Source: Blautia sp. (lineage in GTDB: Bacteria; Bacillota; Clostridia; Lachnospirales; Lachnospiraceae). Taken from it: a stretch of 12,261 bases of DNA. A program made the position numbers and the translations under genes. Position 1 is the first letter of the stretch; each line of letters begins with the position of its first letter. Below are positions 6,746 to 12,261 of the stretch, piece by piece. The notes under the pieces are model-generated. The model worked only from the letters and a program-made list of their open reading frames with translations, did not search any database and was not told the DNA's origin. The stretch is taken from positions 1-12,261 of the forward strand of contig JAUUSJ010000128.1 of the NCBI GenBank assembly GCA_030841965.1, given 5' to 3'.

Positions 6746-8203
6746 ATGTTATATATTGGAATTGACCTTGGAACATCGGCGGTGAAACTTCTCTTGATGG
6801 ATAGTGAGGGAGAGATTAAAAATATTGTGTCAAGGGAATATCCAATCTATTTTCCGCAGAATGGATGGTCCGAGCAAAAGCCGGAGGATTGGCTTTTACA
6901 GTCTATTGAGGGAATTAAGGAATTAGTCGCTGATTTCCCGAAGGAAGAGGTGGCAGGAATAAGTTTTGGCGGTCAGATGCATGGATTGGTTGTGCTCGAT
7001 AAGGAAGACCGTGTTATTCGCCCAGCTATTTTGTGGAATGATGGAAGAACTGTAGAGCAGACAGAATACTTAAATAAAGAGATTGGAAAGGATGTTCTCT
7101 CAAAATATACGGCTAATATTGCATTTGCGGGCTTTACGGCACCAAAGATTTTGTGGATGAAGGAAAAAGAACCAGAAAATTTTGCTAGAATTGAGAAAAT
7201 CATGCTTCCAAAGGATTATCTCGCCTATCAGTTGTCGGGGGAGTTTGGCACTGATTTATCTGATGCGTCGGGGACGCTTTTACTTGATGTCAAAAATCGT
7301 CGCTGGTCGGATGAGATGCTTAAAATTTGTGGGATTGAGAAGCGTCAGTTGCCAAAGTTATATGAGAGCTATGAGGTAGTTGGATATCTAAAACCAGAGA
7401 TGGCGAGAGAGCTCGGACTTAGTGAAAAGGTAAAGATTATCGCAGGGGCTGGCGATAATGCGGCGGCTGCAGTCGGAACAGGGACCATCGGGGAGGGAAA
7501 CTGTAATATTTCTCTTGGAACTTCTGGGACAGTTTTTATATCAAGTAATCGCTTTCAATTAGATGACAATAATGCTCTTCACTCCTTTGCACATGCAGAT
7601 GGAAAATATCATCTGATGGGCTGTATGCTCAGTGCTGCATCTTGTAATAAATGGTGGAATGAGGATATTTTAAGGACGAGTGATTACGAAAAAGAGCAGG
7701 AGGAAATCACAAAACTTGGAGAGAATACGGTATTTTATCTTCCTTACTTGATGGGAGAGCGCTCGCCTCATAATGACCCAAATGCGAGAGCTGCTTTTAT
7801 CGGAATGTCCATGGACACGACAAGGGCGCAGATGGAGCAGGCAGTATTGGAGGGAGTTGCCTACGGACTTCGGGATTCTCTCGAGGTGGCGAGGAGTCTC
7901 GGAATTATAATTGAGAAGACAAAGATATGCGGTGGTGGTGCTAAGAGTTCGCTCTGGAAAAAGATTATCGCAAATGTGATGAATATGAAAGTTGAAGTGA
8001 TTGAGAGCGAGGAGGGACCAGGGCTTGGAGCTGCGATGTTGGCGGCTGTGGGATGTGGAGAGTACGAAGATGTTCAAAGCATTGCCAAGAAAGTAGTAAA
8101 GGTCATTGATATCGTCGAGCCAGAGCCTGCTCTCGTTGAGAAATACGAAAGGGGATATCAGCATTTTAAAAAGCTTTATCCAGCGCTAAAAGATGTATTT
8201 TAG
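6746..8203 (+). CDS. xylB: Xylulokinase
   Basis: A 485-residue FGGY-family carbohydrate kinase that phosphorylates D-xylulose to D-xylulose-5-phosphate for the pentose phosphate or phosphoketolase route. N-terminal ATPase-fold motif GIDLGTSAVK (5-14), the xylulokinase-type substrate segment GGQMHG with Met78 and His79, RPAILWNDGR (92-101), the catalytic-base position Asp237 in AGAGDNAAAA, the LGTSGT phosphate loop (257-262), and the C-terminal GGGAKSSLW nucleotide motif (396-404) are all present. Length matches E. coli XylB. GGAAGGAG (6733-6740) lies 5 bases before ATG. It is the last gene of the cluster and is followed by an intrinsic terminator. It is the strongest evidence that the pathway runs through xylulose rather than ribulose or fuculose. 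Confidence 0.95.
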   Translation: MLYIGIDLGTSAVKLLLMDSEGEIKNIVSREYPIYFPQNGWSEQKPEDWLLQSIEGIKELVADFPKEEVAGISFGGQMHGLVVLDKEDRVIRPAILWNDGRTVEQTEYLNKEIGKDVLSKYTANIAFAGFTAPKILWMKEKEPENFARIEKIMLPKDYLAYQLSGEFGTDLSDASGTLLLDVKNRRWSDEMLKICGIEKRQLPKLYESYEVVGYLKPEMARELGLSEKVKIIAGAGDNAAAAVGTGTIGEGNCNISLGTSGTVFISSNRFQLDDNNALHSFAHADGKYHLMGCMLSAASCNKWWNEDILRTSDYEKEQEEITKLGENTVFYLPYLMGERSPHNDPNARAAFIGMSMDTTRAQMEQAVLEGVAYGLRDSLEVARSLGIIIEKTKICGGGAKSSLWKKIIANVMNMKVEVIESEEGPGLGAAMLAAVGCGEYEDVQSIAKKVVKVIDIVEPEPALVEKYERGYQHFKKLYPALKDVF

Positions 8204-8232
8204 ATGAAAAATAAATAGATTTGGAGAGATTG

Positions 8233-8276
8233 GGCTTTCATCTTGGGTTTTATACTTGAGATGGAAGCCTTATTTT
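8233..8276 (+). terminator. Intrinsic terminator of the pentoside cluster
   Basis: An 11-bp stem GGCTTTCATCT (8233-8243) with AGATGGAAGCC (8259-8269), containing one G.T pair and a ~15-nt loop, followed by TTATTTT. It lies 30 bases after the xylB stop. On the other strand no T-run follows, so it appears one-directional and would not serve the convergent phosphatase gene. Confidence 0.8.
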
Positions 8277-8300
8277 CTCCCTATATAACAATATCACTTT

Positions 8301-9097
8301 TTATTGGCGGGATAAAATGAATTTTTCAATCACCTCTGCCACAGCGCTTTCATTGTTTGTCGCCATAGTAATATAGTCACATAATGATTTCATGTCCTGA
8401 ACCGTATTTTGGACGCCAACACCCAATCCGGCAACACGAATCATAGGAAGGTCATTAAAATTATCTCCAATGGCAATTATTTCTTGGGGGTTAATATCTA
8501 ATAAGTTTGCAATAAACATCAACCCAGTGCCTTTATTGACGCCTTTATGATTAAATTCAATATAACGGTTTGCAGAATAACTGACATCAATTCCTTGCGT
8601 TATATCCTTTAATTCATCTTCGATTTTTTGAAGATATGAATAATCCGTATTTACATATAAAACCTTGACAATTTCCTGCCCTTTCAGAAAATCAAGATTT
8701 TTTGTAAAAATTTCTGTGACTTCCATTCTTCCTGCCAAAAACGATATATATATACCATATCCTTTGTATAGACATGAATACAGACATTGTATGACAGACC
8801 ACGATGATAAAGCTCCTGGGCTAATTCAAAAGGAAGCCCTTCAAAATGCAATAATTGATTTCTTTTGTTTTCAGTAATCGCACCGCCATTGTAAGAAATA
8901 ACATATTCATTTTCTTTATCCCAAAGTCCTAATTCTTTCAATGTATCTTCTAGGGAATTATACCCTCTTCCTGTTGCGGGTATAAATTTAATGCCTAATG
9001 CAGTGGCTTGTTGGATTGCCTTGATATTACGGTTAGAAATAGTGCGGTCATCACTAAGCAAAGTTTCATCTAAATCGCATGCAATGATTTTATACAT
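8301..9097 (-). pseudogene. Cof-type HAD phosphatase gene, frameshifted
   Basis: Two overlapping frames together make one complete Cof/YbiV-type HAD-IIB sugar-phosphate phosphatase of about 265 residues. The 5' part (from ATG 9097) has motif I CDLDETLL with Asp8/Asp10, and motif II PATGR with Thr42. The 3' part (8738-8301) has the motif III lysine in NKGTGLMF and motif IV GDNFNDLPM. The frames meet near 8736-8754, where there is an (AT)5.5 tract (8744-8754) and an A5 run (8737-8741). Removing one AT unit or adding one A restores a single frame (VYISFLAGRM or VYIYRFLAGRM). The start is preceded by GAGGTG and lies 9 bases after the acetyltransferase stop, so the two are co-transcribed. A sequencing error, a real null mutation or tract-length variation would all look like this. 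Confidence 0.85.
8744..8754. repeat. AT dinucleotide tract at the frameshift
   Basis: Eleven bases of alternating A/T (5.5 units), three bases from an A5 run (8737-8741), exactly where the phosphatase frame breaks. Contracting the tract by one unit would restore the frame. Confidence 0.7.
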
Positions 9098-9106
9098 TTT
9101 TTCACC

Positions 9107-9715
9107 TCATTCCCATACATCTAATTTCTTGTCTTTGTAATAATATTTTTTATCTTTTTCGCCTATATTACGCGCAACACGGCACGGAACACCATAAGCC
9201 ACTACATTTGCTGGAATATCACTTGTCACCACACTTCCCGCACCGATTACTGAATTATCACCGATTGTAATTCCAGGCATGACCTGAACCCCAGAGCCAA
9301 TCCAAACATTTCTGCCTATATGAATTGGAAGATTATAAACATAATGATGTTCACGCAGAATCGGCAATATAGGATGACCAGCGGTAGAAAATACAACATT
9401 TGGAGCAATTAAGCAGTTGTCTCCAATGAAAATATGTTCATCGTCTACAAACGTAATATTTGAGTTGAGGTAGACACCGTTTCCTAAATGAACGTGTTTA
9501 CAGCCCCAATTTGCATTTAAAGGCGTTTCTACAGTACAGCCCTTTCCAATTTCTGCAAAAATGAGTGGCAGAAGCTGTTGCCTTTTTTCAGTTTCTGTTG
9601 GCAAAGTCTGGTTGTATTCCAGCATTTTATTTTGGTAAATATGTTGGTCGCCCAATAATGCAGGGTCGTCATAGCAATATACCATTCCTTTTTCTTTACG
9701 CTCTTTATTGGTCAT
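9107..9715 (-). CDS. Maltose/galactoside-type O-acetyltransferase
   Basis: A 202-residue acetyl-CoA-dependent sugar O-acetyltransferase of the LacA/Maa/NodL family, which forms trimeric left-handed beta-helices. After the N-terminal cap (about 1-55, with the family's RKEKGMVYCYDDPAL opening) come the hexapeptide repeats, the segment NSNITFVDDEHIFIGDN (84-100), the catalytic histidine His114 in STAGHP (110-115), and C-terminal repeats ending IGAGSVVTSDIPANVVAYG. Length matches the family. The start is placed at 9715 because AAGGAGG precedes it by a few bases; a frame to 9742 includes the ribosome binding site itself and is not used. It is probably a detoxifying enzyme for free maltose, glucose or thiogalactosides. 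It shares a transcript with the downstream phosphatase. Confidence 0.9.
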   Translation of the reverse strand: MTNKERKEKGMVYCYDDPALLGDQHIYQNKMLEYNQTLPTETEKRQQLLPLIFAEIGKGCTVETPLNANWGCKHVHLGNGVYLNSNITFVDDEHIFIGDNCLIAPNVVFSTAGHPILPILREHHYVYNLPIHIGRNVWIGSGVQVMPGITIGDNSVIGAGSVVTSDIPANVVAYGVPCRVARNIGEKDKKYYYKDKKLDVWE

Positions 9716-9802
9716 ATTTTTCCTCCTTGTTTTTGATATCAATATTGTATATCTAATTACTCAAAAATTCTTTAAAAATTTGCTAAAATAATATAAAAAT
9801 CG

Positions 9803-9839
9803 TATTAGTTAAAAACTGTATATAGGTGATAAAATTTTA
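9803..9839 (+). repeat. Left copy of imperfect ~35-bp direct repeat flanking the toxin module
   Basis: TATTAGTT followed by AAAACTGTATATAGGTGATA and AAATTTTA matches 10306-10340 with three mismatches and a 2-base gap. It lies just upstream of the antisense-RNA promoter; the other copy lies upstream of the permease promoter. It could be a shared regulatory element, or a duplication that came with the toxin module. Confidence 0.7.
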
Positions 9840-9863
9840 CATTATTTGACATTAATTTGACTC

Positions 9864-9892
9864 TTGCAATACTTGTCTTGATGTGCTATATT
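9864..9892 (+). promoter_or_regulatory. Promoter of the antitoxin antisense RNA
   Basis: -35 TTGCAA (9864-9869), 17-base spacer, -10 TATATT (9887-9892) with an extended TGC immediately before it. Predicted start near 9899. No reading frame with a ribosome binding site follows on this strand; the transcript would run against the toxin gene. Confidence 0.75.
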
Positions 9893-9931
9893 AAAGAAAG
9901 AAAAAGGGAAAAGCCAAAACGGCTCACCCTC
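9893..9931 (-). terminator. Intrinsic terminator of the toxin mRNA
   Basis: Read on the - strand: GGG (9929-9927), AGCC (9924-9921), loop GTTTT, GGCT (9915-9912), CCC (9908-9906), then TTTTTCTTTC. It lies past the toxin stop and just inside the start of the antisense RNA. The toxin transcript would therefore be about 275 nt and overlap the antisense RNA over its full length. Confidence 0.75.
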
Positions 9932-9957
9932 GAAAATCAAACTGTTACAAGTAAACA

Positions 9958-9984
9958 GCCGTCACTATCGGGAGTAGTGGCGGC
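9958..9984. other. Hairpin shared by toxin mRNA and antisense RNA
   Basis: Ten-base-pair stem GCCGTCACTA/TAGTGGCGGC with one wobble pair and loop TCGGGAG, directly abutting the toxin stop codon. It forms in both transcripts, giving complementary loops. T-runs on either side are weak, so I favour an interaction or stability element over a main terminator. Confidence 0.7.
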
Positions 9985-10086
9985 TCAATTGTCTTTATCA
10001 TTCTTATTTTTGAAAATCTGATAACACAGACTTATAAGGGCAATAAGAACCATGGTAAATTCAAATAAATCTGAATATGTAACCAT
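9985..10086 (-). CDS. Hol-Tox-type small hydrophobic toxin (type I toxin-antitoxin)
   Basis: A 33-residue peptide beginning MVTYSDLFEFTMVLIAL and ending FKNKNDKDN. A short polar N-terminus is followed by one membrane segment (about 11-25) and a charged Lys/Asp-rich tail. This is the layout of the 'putative holin-like toxin' family (Pfam Hol_Tox as I recall it), whose members open MVTYSDLF. The frame has an excellent GGAGGG ribosome binding site (10101-10096) 9 bases before ATG. It has its own promoter and terminator and is covered by an antisense RNA. Its expected action is membrane insertion and depolarisation when the antitoxin RNA is lost. It is chromosomal here, between acetyltransferase and permease genes. 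Family call is strong; toxicity is inferred. Confidence 0.87.
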   Translation of the reverse strand: MVTYSDLFEFTMVLIALISLCYQIFKNKNDKDN

Positions 10087-10095
10087 AAGACATCA

Positions 10096-10130
10096 CCCTC
10101 CTTTCATAGATTGGAGGGCTTTTTCTTTAT
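10096..10130 (+). terminator. Terminator of the antisense RNA, also an SD-masking hairpin in toxin mRNA
   Basis: On the + strand CCCTCC (10096-10101) pairs with GGAGGG (10113-10118), followed by CTTTTTCTTTAT, an intrinsic terminator. On the - strand the same inverted repeat pairs CCCTCC with the toxin's own GGAGGG SD. A further GAGGG/CCCTC set at 10131-10136 and 10145-10149 could pair alternatively and free the SD. Confidence 0.75.
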
Positions 10131-10144
10131 CCCTCCTGTAAAAA

Positions 10145-10174
10145 GAGGGCGAACCGCCTTAGCTTGGCTTTCCC
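10145..10174 (-). promoter_or_regulatory. Toxin mRNA 5' end, complementary to its own 3' end
   Basis: The predicted transcript begins GGGAAAGCCAA and continues to CGGTTCGCCCTC. Both blocks can pair with the mRNA's 3' terminator region (9906-9931), giving 11 pairs with one bulge plus 12 pairs including two G.U. Such end-to-end folding keeps full-length mRNA inactive in several type I systems. Confidence 0.6.
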
Positions 10175-10180
10175 ATGTAA

Positions 10181-10209
10181 AGTATAGCATAATGAAGTTC
10201 TATGAGCAA
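10181..10209 (-). promoter_or_regulatory. Promoter of the toxin gene
   Basis: On the - strand: -35 TTGCTC (10209-10204), 17-base spacer, extended TGC plus -10 TATACT (10186-10181). Predicted start near 10174-10176, giving a 5' leader of about 90 nt before the toxin ATG. Confidence 0.75.
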
Positions 10210-10380
10210 CCATAAAGCATGATATTTAATGGGATTTTCTATTAAAGATATTTTTCTTGATATTAAAATAAAAATATATTGATGAAAAGATTAAGAATAA
10301 AGACATATTAGTTAAACTGTATGTAGTTGATAAGATTTTAACAATAAAGTCATGCAAAACATTAAAAAATTTGATATATA
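10210..10380. other. AT-rich spacer upstream of the permease promoter
   Basis: About 170 bases of very AT-rich DNA between the toxin promoter and the permease promoter. Apart from the direct-repeat copy at 10306-10340 I see nothing coding in it. Long open frames on the - strand here lack ribosome binding sites and family resemblance. Confidence 0.5.
10306..10340 (+). repeat. Right copy of imperfect ~35-bp direct repeat
   Basis: Matches 9803-9839 with three mismatches and a 2-base gap, offset by about 503 bp. It contains AACT-N6-AGTT, a possible dyad for a regulator; this dyad is degraded in the left copy. It ends 40 bases before the -35 of the permease promoter. Confidence 0.7.
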
Positions 10381-10409
10381 TTGACGTAAATCTGTTTAAA
10401 ATATATAAT
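10381..10409 (+). promoter_or_regulatory. Near-consensus sigma-A promoter for the lactate permease
   Basis: TTGACG (10381-10386), 17-base spacer, TATAAT (10404-10409). Predicted start near 10416, leaving an untranslated leader of about 200 nt before the permease TTG. It is the best promoter match in the window. Confidence 0.85.
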
Positions 10410-10415
10410 ATTAAT

Positions 10416-10620
10416 ACAGCGCTGGATTGTTCTATATATGTATTCGAGGTGGCAGGCAGGCCCTCATGCCCTGTTTCGATGCTGTCTGGGATTTTCAGAG
10501 TGAAATATACTAATACTAATCTAAGACGTGGCTTCTTCAAAATTCACTAGTTGGCTATATGGCAAAGCAGACTTTACGGGTGGATATGAAATGAAAGAAG
10601 CCAAATAGGAGGTACTACTA
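10416..10620 (+). promoter_or_regulatory. Structured ~200-nt 5' leader of the lactate permease
   Basis: The first part (about 10443-10500) is GC-richer than its surroundings and folds locally, for example TCTG/CAGA in 10484-10500. The second part is closed by a 9-bp helix TGGCTTCTT (10529-10537) with AAGAAGCCA (10595-10603), ending 4 bases before the SD. Inside it TTCAC (10543-10547) can pair with GTGGA (10580-10584), and AAAG with CTTT (10564-10575). A 26-codon frame from GTG 10528 ends in a TAG (10606-10608) overlapping the AGGAGG SD, with no ribosome binding site of its own. I do not recognise a riboswitch, T-box or protein-binding leader. A lactate- or metabolite-responsive element is possible but unproven. 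Confidence 0.5.
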
Positions 10621-12168
10621 TTGTTATTTTTAAAATTTATACTTGCGATGTTGCCTATTATCTGGCTGATTGTGGCGTTAAGTGTCTTAAAGATAGCGGG
10701 GCATAAAGCATGTCTGATGACATTAGTTATCACGGCAGTGCTTGCTATCGGATACTGGAAATTAAGCCCAATCAATGCTCTTACGGCCACAGTAGAGGGA
10801 GCCTTAAATGCCTTATGGCCTATTTGCCTTGTCATTATAGCAGCTCTCTTTACATATAATTTATGTCTCGAGACGGGAGCGATGGAGGTTATCAAAAAGA
10901 TGCTCGCCGGCATGTCGAGAGATAAGAGAGTGCTCCTCTTAATTATTGGCTGGGGATTTGGAAACTTTATGGAGGGAATGGCTGGCTTTGGAACAGCAGT
11001 GGCGATTCCAGCGTCCATGTTGGCGGGAATCGGATTAGACCCATTTCGGGCAGTTGTGGGCTGTCTTGTCGTAAACTCCACTCCGACTGCATTTGGCTCA
11101 GTTGGGGTGCCGACGGTCACGCTCGCCTCTGTGACGGGATTAGATGTACTTGCGCTCTCTGGAAGAGCTGCATTGATTCAGAGTCTTCTCACCCTTTTAT
11201 CTCCATTTTTAATGGTTTGTATCTACGGAAAAGGGGTAAAGGCTCTAAGGGGAATGATTCCTATCACATTAGTTGCATCGATTTCCTTTGTGGCACCGTG
11301 GCTCTTGGCGGCAAATGTGATTGGCTGTGAGCTTCCAAATATTATCGGGGCAATTATCTCTCTTATTTGTATGATTGTGGCCGCCAAAATATTTAATAAA
11401 GAGCCAGACCCAGAGTATGAGATTAAGCTCGATGAGAAGGAAGAAAAGAGTACAGGGATATCTGCAAGAGAGGGATTCGTTGCATGGAGTTCCTTTATCT
11501 TAATTTTCGTATTACTGATGTTGACTTCTAATTTATGCCCACCAATTCATGATGCGATTGCGGGCATTAAGAGCAGTGTTACAGTGTATACAGGAGAGAA
11601 TCCAAATACACTTAGCTTTAGTTGGATTAATACACCTGGAGTTATTATATTTATTGCGGCTATCATCGGCGGATTTATTCAGAGGGCAAATATAGCGATG
11701 ATGCTGCGAGTTTTAGGTGAGACATTAAAGAAATATTGGAAGACAATTCTTACGATCTGTTCTGTCATGGCGACAGCTAAGATTATGGGATATAGCGGTA
11801 TGATTTCTGATATCGCACAATTTTTAGTAGTTACAGCAGGGGCTTTTTATCCACTTATCTCTCCACTTATCGGAGCACTCGGCGGATTCGTGACGGGTTC
11901 TGGTACTTCCACCTGTGTGCTTTTTGGAGCACTTCAAAAGCAGACGGCAGATTCACTTGGACTTAATTCAATCTGGATGGCCGCTGCGAATGTCATGGGA
12001 GCCGGTATTGGAAAGATGATTTCTCCACAGGGAATCGCCATCGGCGCAGGAGCGATTAATGCGATTGGCTCCGAGAGTAAGATTTTGAGCGCAGTTGTGA
12101 AGTATTTCCTGCTCTATGTTGTCTTGGCGGGAATTATCTGTTATGTTGGTTCTGTGATAGGGTTATAG
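10621..12168 (+). CDS. lctP: L-lactate permease (LctP family)
   Basis: A 515-residue integral membrane protein of the lactate permease family (TC 2.A.14), with about twelve to fourteen hydrophobic segments and normal length. Family motifs are GFGNFMEGMAGFGTAVAIPA (112-131), NSTPTAFGSVGVP (151-163), GSGTSTCVLFGALQ in the C-terminal third, and MGAGIGKMISPQGIAIG near the end. It should carry lactate or glycolate with protons across the cytoplasmic membrane. The start is the TTG at 10621, which has AGGAGG (10607-10612) 8 bases upstream; the first ATG is at 10648 without a site. No lactate dehydrogenase or Etf genes adjoin it in the window, so direction of transport is open. Its promoter and long leader suggest separate regulation from the pentoside cluster. 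Confidence 0.95.
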   Translation: MLFLKFILAMLPIIWLIVALSVLKIAGHKACLMTLVITAVLAIGYWKLSPINALTATVEGALNALWPICLVIIAALFTYNLCLETGAMEVIKKMLAGMSRDKRVLLLIIGWGFGNFMEGMAGFGTAVAIPASMLAGIGLDPFRAVVGCLVVNSTPTAFGSVGVPTVTLASVTGLDVLALSGRAALIQSLLTLLSPFLMVCIYGKGVKALRGMIPITLVASISFVAPWLLAANVIGCELPNIIGAIISLICMIVAAKIFNKEPDPEYEIKLDEKEEKSTGISAREGFVAWSSFILIFVLLMLTSNLCPPIHDAIAGIKSSVTVYTGENPNTLSFSWINTPGVIIFIAAIIGGFIQRANIAMMLRVLGETLKKYWKTILTICSVMATAKIMGYSGMISDIAQFLVVTAGAFYPLISPLIGALGGFVTGSGTSTCVLFGALQKQTADSLGLNSIWMAAANVMGAGIGKMISPQGIAIGAGAINAIGSESKILSAVVKYFLLYVVLAGIICYVGSVIGL

Positions 12169-12194
12169 GGGAAAGAGAGTTTGCTGTTGTAGTG

Positions 12195-12261
12195 GGAGTA
12201 GACGCCAAGAGAGTCCGTCGATATATCCTCGAAAAACACGTTCGTTCCCACGGTTTTTCGA
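12195..12261 (-). repeat. Right copy of ~68-bp inverted repeat with internal hairpin
   Basis: Inverted partner of 13-80. Its hairpin is TCGAAAAACACGT (12229-12241), loop TCGTTCCC, ACGGTTTTTCGA (12250-12261). The stem keeps pairing despite a base difference from the left copy: the changed base (A to C in that strand) now meets a G. Read on the + strand after the permease stop it ends in a T5 run and might double as a weak terminator. The window ends exactly at the repeat end, as expected if an assembly stopped at a multicopy repeat. Confidence 0.8.

Larger units (their letters stand above)
9899..10127 (+). ncRNA. Predicted antisense antitoxin RNA of the Hol-Tox module
   Basis: Inferred transcript from the extended -10 promoter at 9864-9892 to the terminator at 10096-10130, about 225 nt. 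It is complementary to the toxin mRNA 3' region, the whole toxin frame and its SD. It contains a strong hairpin GCCGTCACTA-TCGGGAG-TAGTGGCGGC (9958-9984) whose 7-nt G-rich loop could start pairing with the matching loop in the toxin mRNA. By analogy with type I systems such as txpA/ratA and bsrG/sr4 it would block translation or promote mRNA decay. Promoter and terminator are visible; the RNA itself and its function are inference. Confidence 0.7.

Noticed and set aside
10226..10540. 104-codon open frame on the - strand upstream of the permease
   Set aside because: It crosses a clear + strand promoter and AT-rich spacer, has low-complexity Ile/Phe/Tyr content and no ribosome binding site.
10416..10620. 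T-box or known metabolite riboswitch in the permease leader
   Set aside because: I find no T-box AGGGTGG-type sequence and no core of any riboswitch class I know, so only an unassigned leader is reported.
10521..11120. 199-codon open frame on the - strand inside the permease gene
   Set aside because: It is antisense to a strongly conserved coding region, has no ribosome binding site or family resemblance, and its composition mirrors permease codons.
1..12261. CRISPR arrays, tRNA or rRNA genes, transposase or integrase genes
   Set aside because: No regularly spaced repeats, tRNA-like cloverleafs, rRNA segments or recombinase motifs were seen on either strand by reading.

Overview
The window looks like chromosomal DNA from a low-GC, anaerobic gut Firmicute, most likely a Lachnospiraceae member. 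The reasons are strong AGGAGG-type ribosome binding sites, AT-rich intergenic DNA, a GPH-symporter/GH43_11/xylulokinase set, a DUF4867-like fragment, an LctP lactate permease and a Hol-Tox type I toxin. This is inferred from gene content; no 16S or other phylogenetic marker is present. Both ends of the window are the same ~68-bp sequence in inverted orientation (13-80 and 12195-12261). The whole window could therefore be an assembly contig broken at a multicopy repeat.

Region 1 (279-8280, + strand) is a pentoside-utilisation cluster. It runs GPH-family sugar:cation symporter, GH5 glycosidase, GH43 subfamily 11-type beta-xylosidase, a 5'-truncated DUF4867 remnant, a FucI-type aldose isomerase, xylulokinase, and an intrinsic terminator. 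The simplest reading is uptake of short xylosides, cytoplasmic hydrolysis to D-xylose, isomerisation to D-xylulose, and phosphorylation to xylulose-5-phosphate. No XylA is present, so the FucI-like protein is the candidate xylose isomerase. A ~201-bp MITE-like element (4861-5061) sits between the DUF4867 remnant and the isomerase. It is flanked by a perfect 10-bp direct repeat and landed exactly on the DUF4867 stop codon.

Region 2 (8301-9715, - strand) is a two-gene unit: a maltose/galactoside-type O-acetyltransferase followed by a Cof-type HAD phosphatase. The phosphatase reading frame is broken at a short AT/A-tract.

Region 3 (about 9800-10210) holds a complete type I toxin-antitoxin module. 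A 33-codon hydrophobic Hol-Tox peptide is encoded on the - strand. A convergent + strand antisense RNA, with its own promoter and terminator, covers the whole toxin frame and its Shine-Dalgarno sequence. The predicted 5' and 3' ends of the toxin mRNA can pair over about 23 bp, and a hairpin masks the SD. The module is flanked by imperfect ~35-bp direct repeats.

Region 4 (10381-12168, + strand) is a consensus sigma-A promoter, a ~200-nt leader that can fold and matches no riboswitch class I recognise, and an LctP-family lactate permease starting at TTG. The window ends in the second copy of the terminal repeat.
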